Below are positions 25,318 to 34,713 of a DNA stretch of 64,000 bases, one piece after another. Each line of letters opens with the position of its first letter. Positions within the stretch are counted from its first letter, which is position 1. Both the position numbers and the translations under genes were made by a program. A model generated the notes under the pieces. It saw only the letters and a list, made by a program, of their open reading frames with translations, was not told the DNA's origin and did no database searches. Source of the stretch: JARRKU01 sp963675565 (GTDB lineage Bacteria; Desulfobacterota; Desulfobacteria; Desulfobacterales; Desulfosarcinaceae); contig CAXXYD010000001.1 of the NCBI GenBank assembly GCA_963675565.2, positions 806,001 through 870,000 of the forward strand, read 5' to 3'.

Positions 25318-28095
25318 TTAATTGTTTGCCTCACGCCAACTATCTTCATTGATTGCCGGAACGTCAACCAAACACGCCACAGACGAAGCAGGCCTGGCAT
25401 CGTTAAAGATCCGTGCTTCTGTGATTTTCACACCATAGCGTTCACTGATATCTATCTGCCAGTCAAAATTGATCGCCTGCAAAGGTGTTCTCACATCCGC
25501 GACCAGGGAATACTCGGACCCGTTTGTGGCCTTCAGCAACACTTCCCGCGTTAACGGGAACCGACGCCAGCGTACGATCAAGGTGGCACTTTCACCCTTT
25601 TCCAACAGTGGTTCTAAAAACCAGTTTCTGTCGGCAGCGCCAATGGCCATTGACAACTGTATTTTTTTTCCCCATTTGGCGGGCGATAAATTAAAATCGC
25701 CGGACTTTATCCCAGGCAGCATGCCCTGGTCTCCGGCAAAAAAAGAAATTTCAATGGTGCCCTTGTCCTTCAAACGGTTTCGTTTCTTTATTGGAATCTG
25801 CCATCCCTTGCCCCGCTCGCGCCCGTTGGTGACCTTCATGGCGCCATCGGGCCCCAACCCCGTTTTAAAGCTGAGCGGGCCGAACTGATCGGCCAGATCG
25901 AGCACATTGCCATACGGGTCTGTCAGTATCGGGCGATAGGTGTATTCGGTATCCGGTTTCAAATCCCGGAGAATGACTGACGGGCGTACGGAAAAAATAG
26001 GCCACCGGCTGATTGCCTGCTGCTTGCCGCCCGCCTCCCTAACCTCGACAGCCAGCAGCGCCACTTCAGGCTGGCCTGCACTGTGGTCCATTTTGATCTG
26101 CAGCTTCCCGCAATACATATCCAGCGCCGGCCACAATTGGACGGTCACATCCTTGACAGAAGCGACATGGGGTGGCTGCCGATCAATTACCGTTCGGTTT
26201 AAATCGGGGTGATAGAGCGGATCGCCGAGCAGGGAGGTGGACCAGTTCACATAAATTGTCGACAGCAGGAAACACTCTCCCAAATCGCGCCCGCGGAACA
26301 AGTAGCGGTATAAAATTCTTTTGTCCAGAAAGGTGGCGTTGGTGATGTGCGGTCCGCCGCCGTACGCCGGCCCGCCACAAGCGCTGACCGTCACCCCGTG
26401 ATCCACCTGCTGCCAGATGGGCGCCCCGCGATGCATATTCCAACCGTTATTGCTGATGACTTTAAAATCGATTGCCCCTGGGTAATAACCGCCTTTTTCA
26501 GCAGCGTGGTGGGTTGCTGTCAGTCCTTCAGGCGCTATGGCGTCCATTCTCCCTAAAAATGGCGCCCGTAACGTTTTTCCTGCATTGAATCCCAACACTT
26601 TCAGTTCATCGTTGCGCCACACATTGTCCTGCTCAGCTTTTTTGAGCCGTTGCGGCAAAGTCAATCTGGCAGAGGTGCCGGAGGATGCCGTTTTCTGAAA
26701 TGCACCGGTCATCGCAGGGGTCAGGTACTTGGACGCGTATATTGCATAGTCGATCTGCCTTTTGGCCGCTTCGGGTCCCTGCCCGTCGATTCTTGAAACA
26801 GCGTAGGCGAAAAAAGATCGTTTGGTAAATTTTCTGGTCGTCTCAAAATCCGGCAGCAGCTGGAAAGAGGCCGGTTTATCCGTGCCCAGAAAAGAATACG
26901 TATCCGGATGCATGTAAGGGTTCACTCTTTTGCCGGTCAGCGGATATCTCAGGGCGCTGGTGATGATATAATTTTGAACCCCGTCTTTGGCATCGAGCCC
27001 GCCCGCCATGAAAAAAGACACCACCGGCGGCCGAAGGCTCTCCCAGCCGTAATACAATGTCTGCAGCCGCTGCTCCAGAGAGCCCAAATCCCCGTGGTCG
27101 CTGGGATTGGAGGTCACCCCGCGCTCGATGCCGAACAGCCCTTCGCACGAAAAGGGCAGCCCGTGGCAAATCACTATATAAAGAATATGATCTTTAAGTG
27201 ATTGCCCATTGGGCAGCTTTCGCATGGGGTCTTCCAGAAATTGTCTGACCGGTGCGGCAATATCCTCTTCAAAGTGTTTGTCGTCTCGAACACCGTCCGC
27301 ACCGCGACTTGAAAAAACAAACTCATTGCGGTCAAAATATTGAAATTTCAGTTCGTGGGTCTTCTTTCCGTCGAGACCGTTTGCCTGCAAGACAATCCAC
27401 ACCGTACCGCTGAACAATTTGCTGGCATCAAACCGGTAGCAGCGCCCGGTGGATTCGTCAACGGACGGATAGGTACGTTTGCGCTTGACAGTTTTTGGAG
27501 CGCCAGTAATCACAGGAGCGGCGATTTTCGTTTCTCCGCTGACAGCCGACTTGCACCACAGCCGCACAGAAGCCCAATCAATTGCTTTTTTTCCAGGCTT
27601 CAGCACAATCTCCACATGACGGCTGTCCCGGGGCCACTGGTCGGACCGCGGCCCCCTGCCCTTGCCGGCAAAAACCACCCCATTTTTGTTGTCCTGGCTA
27701 TCCTCTGCGATGATCCACTGGTTGAGGTGCTGTTCACGGTGCTTGCAGCTCAATCCCAGCACATACGGTTTTTTACCGCTGACCGGATCCGTGTGCATCT
27801 TGACGTAATAGTCGGCCACCTCCTTGGAGTCCTGCCCGGGTTCCGATCCGTCCGCATCAATTTCCCAATCCGCATTGTACAACACCAACACCTGATCCGG
27901 CGCAGCCTGGAAGGGCTCCAGAACGGCATTTTCTGCTGATGCAAAAGCAAGTACGGGAATCATCAACCCCGCCATTAAACATGCCAACCATACCATACCG
28001 GCCTTGAACTGAAATCCAGGCCTTCTCTGGATTCCGGTTTTTTTCGGAATAACGCCGGATGGGGCGTCGATTATAGTTTTAAAGAAAATCCTCAT
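25318..28095 (-). CDS. Large secreted TIGR03790-like protein
   Basis: 925 aa; the signal peptide appears to begin well inside the frame (GMVWLACLMAGLMIPVLAFA, about 33-52), so the start may be later than 28095. The segment PDQVLVLYNADWEIDADGSE..SKEVADYYVKMH resembles the start of the TIGR03790 family, which is recurrent in genomes with PEP-CTERM systems. Other segments look caspase/gingipain-like only in broad layout (DHILYIVICHGLPFS; VVSFFMAGGLD; GVTVSACGGPAYGG; HITNATFLDKRILYRYLFRG). A fibronectin-like region follows at about 640-750. Function unknown. Confidence 0.6.
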   Translation of the reverse strand: MRIFFKTIIDAPSGVIPKKTGIQRRPGFQFKAGMVWLACLMAGLMIPVLAFASAENAVLEPFQAAPDQVLVLYNADWEIDADGSEPGQDSKEVADYYVKMHTDPVSGKKPYVLGLSCKHREQHLNQWIIAEDSQDNKNGVVFAGKGRGPRSDQWPRDSRHVEIVLKPGKKAIDWASVRLWCKSAVSGETKIAAPVITGAPKTVKRKRTYPSVDESTGRCYRFDASKLFSGTVWIVLQANGLDGKKTHELKFQYFDRNEFVFSSRGADGVRDDKHFEEDIAAPVRQFLEDPMRKLPNGQSLKDHILYIVICHGLPFSCEGLFGIERGVTSNPSDHGDLGSLEQRLQTLYYGWESLRPPVVSFFMAGGLDAKDGVQNYIITSALRYPLTGKRVNPYMHPDTYSFLGTDKPASFQLLPDFETTRKFTKRSFFAYAVSRIDGQGPEAAKRQIDYAIYASKYLTPAMTGAFQKTASSGTSARLTLPQRLKKAEQDNVWRNDELKVLGFNAGKTLRAPFLGRMDAIAPEGLTATHHAAEKGGYYPGAIDFKVISNNGWNMHRGAPIWQQVDHGVTVSACGGPAYGGGPHITNATFLDKRILYRYLFRGRDLGECFLLSTIYVNWSTSLLGDPLYHPDLNRTVIDRQPPHVASVKDVTVQLWPALDMYCGKLQIKMDHSAGQPEVALLAVEVREAGGKQQAISRWPIFSVRPSVILRDLKPDTEYTYRPILTDPYGNVLDLADQFGPLSFKTGLGPDGAMKVTNGRERGKGWQIPIKKRNRLKDKGTIEISFFAGDQGMLPGIKSGDFNLSPAKWGKKIQLSMAIGAADRNWFLEPLLEKGESATLIVRWRRFPLTREVLLKATNGSEYSLVADVRTPLQAINFDWQIDISERYGVKITEARIFNDARPASSVACLVDVPAINEDSWREANN

Positions 28096-28171
28096 TTACC
28101 TATTTGACCTGCAGGCAGAAAAGATTAATATTAGATGCTTATACGTTAACTCTAATTTAAAATAAACTCAG

Positions 28172-29284
28172 ATGAAACCAGCTGATCCACACACTTTATC
28201 AAAAAACCATGCCAACCCGTCACCGATCCGCCTGGCGGTGCTGGGAGATCTCATGCTCTGCAGCAAACCCGGCGAGGCCACACCCAGCAGAGGATTGGAA
28301 ACTTTATCCAAGGGCATTCGCGATATCCTCGCCTCCGCCGACATTGTCTTTGGCAATCTGGAATGTACACTTTCCGGACCAGAGACGATTCAGACGGAAC
28401 CGCGGCTCATTTCCACGGAACAACAGGTGCGCTCCGTCAAGGCAGCCGGCATCCATGCCGTCTCCCTGGGCAACAATCACATGTTCGATTGCATGGATGC
28501 CGGTTTTCAAAGAACCGCCGATCTGCTGGATGAACTGCAAATCCCCTGGTGCGGCGCCGGCCGGGACTTGTCCCAGGCTTTAGAACCGGCAATCGTTGCA
28601 GCCAACGGTGTAAGGTTGGCCTTCCTGGGGGTTGTGGATGCCACCACGGGAATATCCCGCTTCGCAGGCCATTCCACCAGTGGGGTGACGCCACTGGACA
28701 CAGAAATGATATGCCGGCGCATTCGCGACCTAAAGCATCAGGTCGACCATGTCATTGTCTCCCCCCACTGGGGAACCGAACGCTTCAGGTTCCCTTCGCC
28801 CGATCAGATCGAGCAGGCCCATGCGTTCATCGATGCCGGGGCCTCCATGGTGCTGGGGCACCATCCCCACGTTATGCAAGGTATGGAGCAATATCAGGGC
28901 AAGCCCATCATCTACTCGCTAGGTAATTTTTTTTCCAACACAGTCTATTTCAGCGACAAAGACGAGGAACTCATCTGGAGCCGGTTCGAGCGTACCGGCT
29001 GCATATTGACGGCGGAGCTGGAATCAGCGGAAATCATAACATTCAGCCAGATTCCCACCTTCGACGACGGCAGAACCGTTGAAGTGGAGAAATCCGGTCA
29101 GGGCGCCCGGTACATTGAAAAAGCAAACCGATTATTAGAGCGCGGCGTCACCGCCAAACGCTACGAACGGGAGCGATTCCGAGTGCAAATCGTCAAACCC
29201 ATCCTCAACCATCTGCGCTGGTCGCAACTGCACAAGCTGCGGCCGCGGCACATCATCAATGGCATCAAACTCTTTTTCAAGTAA
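28172..29284 (+). CDS. CapA-family metallophosphatase-like protein
   Basis: 370 aa. Motifs of the PgsA/CapA calcineurin-like fold are clear: LAVLGDLMLC, FGNLECTL, SLGNNHMFD, VDHVIVSPHWGTE, MVLGHHPHVMQGME and IIYSLGNFF. CapA proteins act in poly-gamma-glutamate or capsule assembly. It lacks an obvious signal peptide or anchor. It heads the left end of the polysaccharide locus and is convergent with the M55 gene. Confidence 0.85.
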   Translation: MKPADPHTLSKNHANPSPIRLAVLGDLMLCSKPGEATPSRGLETLSKGIRDILASADIVFGNLECTLSGPETIQTEPRLISTEQQVRSVKAAGIHAVSLGNNHMFDCMDAGFQRTADLLDELQIPWCGAGRDLSQALEPAIVAANGVRLAFLGVVDATTGISRFAGHSTSGVTPLDTEMICRRIRDLKHQVDHVIVSPHWGTERFRFPSPDQIEQAHAFIDAGASMVLGHHPHVMQGMEQYQGKPIIYSLGNFFSNTVYFSDKDEELIWSRFERTGCILTAELESAEIITFSQIPTFDDGRTVEVEKSGQGARYIEKANRLLERGVTAKRYERERFRVQIVKPILNHLRWSQLHKLRPRHIINGIKLFFK

Positions 29285-29389
29285 AAAACCTGTGGCTCCG
29301 GTCATCTCTGACAATGAATTTAATGGGTACGGTTACCACTGCAAAGATTCTGCTAAATGCATCGACGCTATTTGAACGCCGCCGACTGC

Positions 29390-30181
29390 TCAGCAGCGCC
29401 AGTCAAGCATGGTATCCAGACTGGTTTTGAGTGCGGACAACCCTGAAAAAGTCCACCCTTTGCGTCGAATGCGGGCCTTGAGCGCCTGAATGGTTTTTTT
29501 GAATTGAATCTCAACGGCCACCGGATGATCGAACCGGAAGGGCTGCATCTCACCCAATCGAGCCACAGATCGTTGCGCCGCCAGGTAAATCTCGTCCACC
29601 ACTGTGGCCGGGTGCTTGCTGTGGGCGCAATGACTTCCGTACCCGATCTTGGTTTCAACAGTTTCGATCCAGGGCATAAACCCCTTCGCCTCAATACATC
29701 CCTTGTCATCGCTGACCACCAGGAGCAGCGGCACGCCCAACTCACCGGCGACAGCGGCATCCAGCGCAATCTCACCCACAGCCTTGCCATTAGCCCGGAT
29801 CACCTTGTATGCATCCGGACTGTAGGTGTGGGCCAGGACCCCGTCGGGCGTGCCCTCCATGGCGTGGTAGCCGATCATCAAAACACCGGCGTAGCTTTCA
29901 TCCAACTGCGGGAAACGGCGCCCGAACCCGGTGCCCAGCAGCACCTCGCAGCGCTGGTCGAGCCGGTCGAAAACCAGATTGGCGCCGAATCCATGATTGT
30001 CCCAAACCACGACCTGCTGCGCTCCGGAATCGAACAAGGCCCGCACCGCGGCATCTGTCTCGCGTGTCGCCTGTTCACGGGCAAAAACCATATCCCGGGA
30101 GTTGCTCAGCGCCTTGCCCGGGTCCCCCACGACGCAGGCCGGCCCGTCACAATCAACCGCCACCATAAATTTCATAACCAA
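29390..30181 (-). CDS. M55 (DppA-like) D-aminopeptidase family protein, copy 1
   Basis: 263 aa from a TTG with AAAGG at proper spacing; ATG at 30175 is the alternative. The motifs of the zinc D-aminopeptidase family are present: VDCDG near the start, VWDNHG, GYHAMEG and LAHTYS. The metal-binding Asp-x-Glu of the family reads Asp-Cys-Asp here, while the paralog at 36478-37272 keeps Glu. The two proteins align over their whole length to the same ending (L-WRC). Both lie in the polysaccharide locus; the substrate may be a peptide-like or amino-acid-bearing group (inference). Confidence 0.8.
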   Translation of the reverse strand: MVMKFMVAVDCDGPACVVGDPGKALSNSRDMVFAREQATRETDAAVRALFDSGAQQVVVWDNHGFGANLVFDRLDQRCEVLLGTGFGRRFPQLDESYAGVLMIGYHAMEGTPDGVLAHTYSPDAYKVIRANGKAVGEIALDAAVAGELGVPLLLVVSDDKGCIEAKGFMPWIETVETKIGYGSHCAHSKHPATVVDEIYLAAQRSVARLGEMQPFRFDHPVAVEIQFKKTIQALKARIRRKGWTFSGLSALKTSLDTMLDWRC

Positions 30182-30282
30182 TAATTACCTTTAGTGGTAG
30201 TAAAAACACCTTCAATCAACAAGACGGATTCTTCCAAAATTCAGTACATCCGGCAGCAGCTATTTTCCGAATAAGATCCCGC

Positions 30283-31683
30283 CTATTGCTTCAGTCCAAT
30301 ATCAGAAGAGCCAAACGCCTGCTGTGAAAAAAGCTCTTCTGCCACCTTGCTGATCACCGGCCGGTATTTGCCTGACGGCGCAGGCTGGATATCGTCCACA
30401 ATTTCCACCACAATGGTATCCTCGCTGGCCAGACGTTTTTGAATGGCTGTCTTAACCTGCTCAACGCCATCTTCCGGAAAGTTTGCGTCGACCACCAACC
30501 GGAAACAAATTTCACCGATTCGTTCCTGAACCGCCTGAAACTTGACAATCCCCTTGACTGAACGGGCGATGTAGATAAACGAATACCCCACCACCCATTT
30601 GCCGTCTTTGGTCACCACAAACTCCGTCGCCCGCCCCCCGCTGATTTTAACACTGGACAGACTTCTGCCGCAGGGGCATGGGTCATTGGACAGTGTGACA
30701 ATATCACCGGTTCGGTACCGGATAATGGGAGAGGCCAGACCGACAAGGTTCGTTACGACCAATTCCCCCTCTCCATCAGTCGGCTCCATCGTGTGCGGGT
30801 CCACCGTCTCGAGGATCAGTTGCTCGTCCATGCAGTGCATGGTGCGGTGATCGCACTCGTGGCCGATAAGTCCGGCCTCGCGCAGGCCAAACGAGTCGTA
30901 CACCGGCACGCCGAAGCTCTCTTCGATGATTTCGCGGTCACAGTCGGACAGCATTTCGCTGGTGGTCACAATGACCTTGAGTCCATGCTGCTTGATCTTC
31001 TTCAGGTCAAGACCCAGGGATTGCGCCATTTTGACGGTCAAAACAAGGGTGCTCGGGTAACCAAACATGCAGTATGGCTGCCAGCGCAACCAGTAATCAT
31101 AGTACCCTTTGACCCGCTCCGGGGTCAGTTCGAAGCCGTTGGTCAGCCCGTCGTTGATCAGCCAGTCGCGGCAGCGCTTGATCTTGTCCTGCTTGGACAG
31201 TTCCACAGGAGACCCCCAGTAGTACATTTCCCGTTCACCGCGCCGCACGCCCACCCACTCGTGTCCCCGCATGCGCGCTGCGTTGATGTGCGCTTCACGG
31301 TTGGATGAGGTGTAAAACTCCAGCGCCTCGTTGGTAGACCCGCTGGTGCGCACCAACTGCACCCGTTTGCCCTCATCGCGCCAGACCATCTCTTCGCGCC
31401 GCTGCCGCAAGGTGTCCTTTTCCAGCAGGGGAAAGCGCATCAAATCACCAATGGAATGAATGTCCCCCGGCTTGATATTGTTAGCATCCATGATTTCTCG
31501 CCAATAGCCCGTTTTGGTATAGGCCACGCCAACAAGCTTCTTAAGCCGCTGCAGCTGCAGGTTTTCTATTTTGGATCGCGGCCACCACTGGCTGTCGTTC
31601 AACTCACGAAGAATACGAAAACTGGGCCGGCCAAGCAGTTGCTCCTGGATGTTGAAGATATTTCTGGCGATAAACGGAAGCAT
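30283..31683 (-). CDS. CapK/PaaK-like AMP-forming ligase
   Basis: 466 aa of the phenylacetate-CoA ligase-like family often found in capsule clusters. Visible: the adenylate-binding loop RTSGSTNEALEFYT, DSFGLREAGLIGHEC, VVTNLVGLASPIIRYRTGD, and a zinc-site-like CPCG. It has a good ribosome site (AAGGAG). It likely activates a carboxylate as an acyl-adenylate for attachment to the polymer or its lipid; the substrate is unknown. Confidence 0.8.
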   Translation of the reverse strand: MLPFIARNIFNIQEQLLGRPSFRILRELNDSQWWPRSKIENLQLQRLKKLVGVAYTKTGYWREIMDANNIKPGDIHSIGDLMRFPLLEKDTLRQRREEMVWRDEGKRVQLVRTSGSTNEALEFYTSSNREAHINAARMRGHEWVGVRRGEREMYYWGSPVELSKQDKIKRCRDWLINDGLTNGFELTPERVKGYYDYWLRWQPYCMFGYPSTLVLTVKMAQSLGLDLKKIKQHGLKVIVTTSEMLSDCDREIIEESFGVPVYDSFGLREAGLIGHECDHRTMHCMDEQLILETVDPHTMEPTDGEGELVVTNLVGLASPIIRYRTGDIVTLSNDPCPCGRSLSSVKISGGRATEFVVTKDGKWVVGYSFIYIARSVKGIVKFQAVQERIGEICFRLVVDANFPEDGVEQVKTAIQKRLASEDTIVVEIVDDIQPAPSGKYRPVISKVAEELFSQQAFGSSDIGLKQ

Positions 31684-31699
31684 GATATACTCCTTTTTT

Positions 31700-32152
31700 A
31701 ATTAGCCACGGACTCACACAGACCCACACGGACAAAATCAAACAAAACAATTAAAAAACATAGCGTTTTATAGTGGCTTTTGGATATGTGAAATTTACTA
31801 TCATCCCCACTTTGTATTCGGTTGCCCTCAGGTAATTGAGCAGCTGCGCCTCGTGAATTTTTTGGATGGCATTTACGACTTTCAATTCAAGGATGACTTG
31901 ATTTTCAACCGCTATATCGGCAAAGTATTCACCGACAACCTTACCTTTGTAGCTAACTTTAATGGGCACTTGCTGCTCAGCTTTTAGCCCTCTTTCCCGC
32001 AATTCAACGAGCAGCGCATTCTCATAAACCTTCTCAAGAAAACCAGGCCCCAACACACGATTTACTTCAAACACTGCCCCATTAATCTCGTATGTCAGGT
32101 CGTTTATTTTCACTTTCCGTCTGTGTGCGTCTGTGTATGTCTGTGGCTAATT
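31700..32152. mobile_element. Candidate GxxExxY mobile unit bounded by decameric inverted repeats
   Basis: Left arm 31700-31733 and right arm 32117-32152 are inverted copies of AATTAGCCAC(G/A)GAC... with about five differences over 34 bp. Each arm is built of three 10-bp steps ending in GAC (CCAC.GAC, .CACACAGAC, .CACAC.GAC). They enclose only the GxxExxY gene. Related solo arms and hairpins lie at 33209-33293, 34676-34709, 37300-37444, 40189-40305 and 60036-60070. I could not identify a target-site duplication. Confidence 0.55.
31751..32113 (-). CDS. GxxExxY protein (PD-(D/E)XK-like nuclease fold)
   Basis: 120 aa from a GTG start just after the right arm of the flanking repeat, which supplies its ribosome-site-like GGAAA. 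The name-giving motif is present: GPGFLEKVYENAL. A nuclease-like active-site pattern follows: ADIAVENQVILELKVV (Asp...Glu-Leu-Lys), then AQLLNYLRA, as in PD-(D/E)XK proteins. The biochemical role of this widespread family is unestablished. Here it is the sole gene inside inverted repeats that recur elsewhere without it. Confidence 0.85.
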   Translation of the reverse strand: MKINDLTYEINGAVFEVNRVLGPGFLEKVYENALLVELRERGLKAEQQVPIKVSYKGKVVGEYFADIAVENQVILELKVVNAIQKIHEAQLLNYLRATEYKVGMIVNFTYPKATIKRYVF

Positions 32153-32189
32153 TATAATATTTTCCTACAGTTGCTTGTCCACTATAAAT

Positions 32190-33197
32190 TCAAAACCAAT
32201 AAAAAGAATTAATCCCCTGAACCATTTTTCGAACAGCAGCCCGAAATGGCTTACGTATCATACACGGCGGCACCGTCTTGGGTTCGTATCCCTTCATTTT
32301 CACCATATGCCCCAACTCCGAAAAGGTCCGCGCAGGATACTTTTCCTTATTATTACCAAGCCATTCGCAAAAGCGCCTGAACCGCCGGGTCACCACCCGA
32401 TCCAGTTTGCCGCCCTTGTATTGAACATCCCGCCGTTTAAACAAACTGAAACTGTGCAGAATCAACACCGCATCCGCCCCGGCATCGCAGATCATCTGTA
32501 CCGCATCCCGGCACTCTTCAAACGATGCCCCCATCAAATCCACCGGCTGGGCCGGCTTCAAGCCAGGCAGCTTGACCTGCCGGAACCCGGATAGCGCCAC
32601 TTCCAGCACATCACCATACCATTTCGATCCATTATACGCATTATCAGCTGAAAACCGGCACTGCCCGCCGGCAAAGGGAAAGGAATAACTGCTGTCCATC
32701 CAAATCCCGGCATCTGCAAGATTCGCCAATGTCCGCTCGGAGGCCCCCAGGTTGCCGGCACGAAAGGCAATGGGCCGCACCCCTGTCCATTTCGCGAGCC
32801 GTTCGGCGCCGTCGGCAACCATCTTCTTCTGTTGATCCGCAGGCAGGTCATCGATCATGTCCGTGCGGATAAAAGGCTGCCCGGCAACATGGCACCCATA
32901 GTTGACATGGCCGGGATGAACATGAAGCTGAACGTCCTGGCCGTGGTCCACCAGATGCGAAACAACCGGCTGAGTCTGTCCGGGATAACCCAACTCCCGG
33001 TTGAACGGTTCCACAAAAAAAGTGGCCTTAATGCCATGGCGTTCAAGAATATCGACGATCAGCGGCACCCCGAGGCAGCGATCACCATACTCGCCCATCA
33101 TCCCCAGCCGCGGCGGCACCGGCTTCAACCCGGTGCCCCGCCACGCACCGCCCATGCTGCACTCCACATCAAATGTAATCAAAACACCAGGTTTCAT
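32190..33197 (-). CDS. Polysaccharide deacetylase-like protein
   Basis: About 335 aa from ATG at 33197; the frame runs open upstream into a repeat arm, but that part is repeat-encoded. The N-terminus MKPGVLITFDVE gives the metal Asp and nearby acid, and QLHVHPGHVNYG gives the HxxxH-type site. Later FRAGNLGASE and a C-terminal ILHSFSLF fit the NodB-like fold. It likely removes acetyl groups from a polysaccharide or lipid-linked precursor. It follows the ATP-grasp gene on the same strand. Confidence 0.75.
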   Translation of the reverse strand: MKPGVLITFDVECSMGGAWRGTGLKPVPPRLGMMGEYGDRCLGVPLIVDILERHGIKATFFVEPFNRELGYPGQTQPVVSHLVDHGQDVQLHVHPGHVNYGCHVAGQPFIRTDMIDDLPADQQKKMVADGAERLAKWTGVRPIAFRAGNLGASERTLANLADAGIWMDSSYSFPFAGGQCRFSADNAYNGSKWYGDVLEVALSGFRQVKLPGLKPAQPVDLMGASFEECRDAVQMICDAGADAVLILHSFSLFKRRDVQYKGGKLDRVVTRRFRRFCEWLGNNKEKYPARTFSELGHMVKMKGYEPKTVPPCMIRKPFRAAVRKMVQGINSFYWF

Positions 33198-33208
33198 ATC
33201 GTTTCCCA

Positions 33209-33293
33209 AATTAGCCACAGACCCACACAGAAGCACACGGACCTGAATAACATAGTCCCGTCTGTGTGCTTCTGTGTGGGTCTGTGGCTAATT
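33209..33293. repeat. Solo palindrome of the GxxExxY-associated family
   Basis: Arms AATTAGCCACAGACCCACAC... at 33209-33242 and its near-perfect complement ending at 33293 (one mismatch in 34), with a spacer of about 17 bp. Both arms share the variant CCCACACAGAAGCACAC, which no other element has. It lies between two minus-strand genes. Confidence 0.85.
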
Positions 33294-33317
33294 CCAAAGG
33301 TTTATGCACAACTGTGG

Positions 33318-34559
33318 CTAATTGCCCACTATATCAAATTTTTTATTTCCAAGCTTCCGCACCATCTGCCGAAGATCAACGAAAAAAGGCTTGGGATCCG
33401 ACCACATAAACGAATCATCCCGCGTCCAGGGCCCGCTGTTCCACAAAAACTCGGCCACTGTCCGTATTTTTCCCATCCGCTTCTGTCCAGGCGGCAATGG
33501 ATCGCCCCGCAGCATGCCCAGCAGCCAGTTGGCATCCCCCCCCAGAATCCGCGTCCGCAACCCCAAACGGTACTTATCCCGGGCCAGTTTTTCAGGCTCA
33601 AAATGACTTTGCCACAACCGAAAGGAGGCCTCGAACCCCGCCATGATCACCGTCGGCAGGCCGCCGCTGAATCGGGGGTTGATCTCCAGAAAAATATACC
33701 TGTCTGTTCGCTGATCATAGTGAAACTGAACCCCGGCAATGCCCTCGTAGTCAATGGCTTTGAGCAGCTTGACCGCATCCCGAACCAGATTTTCATGGTG
33801 GCAACTGACCCGCTGAACGGTCACCCCGCCGGCCAGGGGCATGTGGTGTTCGCCAATATAGTCTCCGGCCATGACGCATTCGCCATCGTGCATAAGGATC
33901 TGGACATGGTCTTCCACCCCGGGATGGTATTCCTGCACGATCACGTTATCCGCAAAATCCTTGACCTGCCCAAAGAGCCGATACAAGTCATCTTTGTTCT
34001 CCGCATAGGCCGCCTTCCAGGGGGCCTTTCCCGCTTTGATGTTCTGCTGCCGGGTGCGCAAGACCAGGGGAAAATCGAGACCTTCACCTACGTCGCCAAT
34101 AAGTTGATCCAACCGCATCCCACGCGCAACCGGCACTCCAAGCTTCACACAAAGCTCCTGCATATAGTCTTTGTCTGTGGCTTTATCGAAACTCTCACGC
34201 GAAGGGGAAAAGATGTGCACATCCGGTTCAAATTCATCACGCATGGCAATCAAAGCGTTGTGGTAGCCCTCAGAAACCGGCATGATGCTGCCAACACCGA
34301 GCTGTCGGGCAAGTTCCTTGATTTCATCTATGAAACCCTCCTGACCCGGCCGCCCATCCAGCATCCAGGCACTTGCCGAAAACCGGCTATGTGCTGACTG
34401 GCCCTCCCGTGTATTGACAACCGCATGAACCGCCAGCCCGTTTCGAGCCAAACTGCGCACCACCCACAACCCAACCTGGGTGTCGCCAACAATTGCAAGA
34501 ACGGACCGCTTTCGTTCGGCGTCATTTTTTTCGACTACTACCCGTTTCACACATTGCAT
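33318..34559 (-). CDS. ATP-grasp protein
   Basis: 413 aa. An N-terminal Rossmann-like part (SVLAIVGDTQVGLWVVRSLARNGL) precedes an ATP-grasp domain: FDKATDKDYMQELCVKLGVPVARG, FPLVLRTRQQ, VIVQEYHPGVEDHVQ, VQFHYDQ and EINPRFSGGLP (metal ligands Glu/Asn). Family members ligate carboxylates to amines. The stop codon TAG falls inside AATTAGCCACAG, the first bases of the palindrome family. The substrate is unknown; the context suggests peptide or amino-acid decoration of the polymer. Confidence 0.8.
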   Translation of the reverse strand: MQCVKRVVVEKNDAERKRSVLAIVGDTQVGLWVVRSLARNGLAVHAVVNTREGQSAHSRFSASAWMLDGRPGQEGFIDEIKELARQLGVGSIMPVSEGYHNALIAMRDEFEPDVHIFSPSRESFDKATDKDYMQELCVKLGVPVARGMRLDQLIGDVGEGLDFPLVLRTRQQNIKAGKAPWKAAYAENKDDLYRLFGQVKDFADNVIVQEYHPGVEDHVQILMHDGECVMAGDYIGEHHMPLAGGVTVQRVSCHHENLVRDAVKLLKAIDYEGIAGVQFHYDQRTDRYIFLEINPRFSGGLPTVIMAGFEASFRLWQSHFEPEKLARDKYRLGLRTRILGGDANWLLGMLRGDPLPPGQKRMGKIRTVAEFLWNSGPWTRDDSFMWSDPKPFFVDLRQMVRKLGNKKFDIVGN

Positions 34560-34621
34560 CGCTGTTATATTTCCTTATCTGAGATCATCAGCGTAATCCG
34601 CAGATCGTCTATTGATTTTTA

Positions 34622-34709
34622 ACTCAATCCTCGGCCTCAGTCCTAAGTCCTGCGTCCTCAGAACTAATCGCTTTTTTAGCCCGTGTACGTCTGTGTAAGG
34701 CAGTGGATA
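34622..34709. repeat. Composite repeat: heptamer-type block plus degenerate palindrome arm
   Basis: 34622-34666 is made of 'cctcagtcctaagtcctgcgtcctcag' units, the second repeat family also seen at 60077-60188. 34676-34709 (cgtgtacgtctgtgtaaggcagtggat) is a degenerate right arm of the CACAGAC family. No gene lies in between. Confidence 0.55.
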
Positions 34710-34713
34710 GCAA

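Noticed and set aside
31700..33300. CRISPR array suggested by several CACAGAC repeats
   Set aside because: Repeats are inverted pairs, unevenly spaced, with genes between them; there are no regular spacers or cas genes.
32832..34397. A 521-aa plus-strand open frame opposite the deacetylase and ATP-grasp genes
   Set aside because: The minus strand shows clear families there; the plus frame has histidine/arginine-rich shadow composition and crosses two genes and a repeat.
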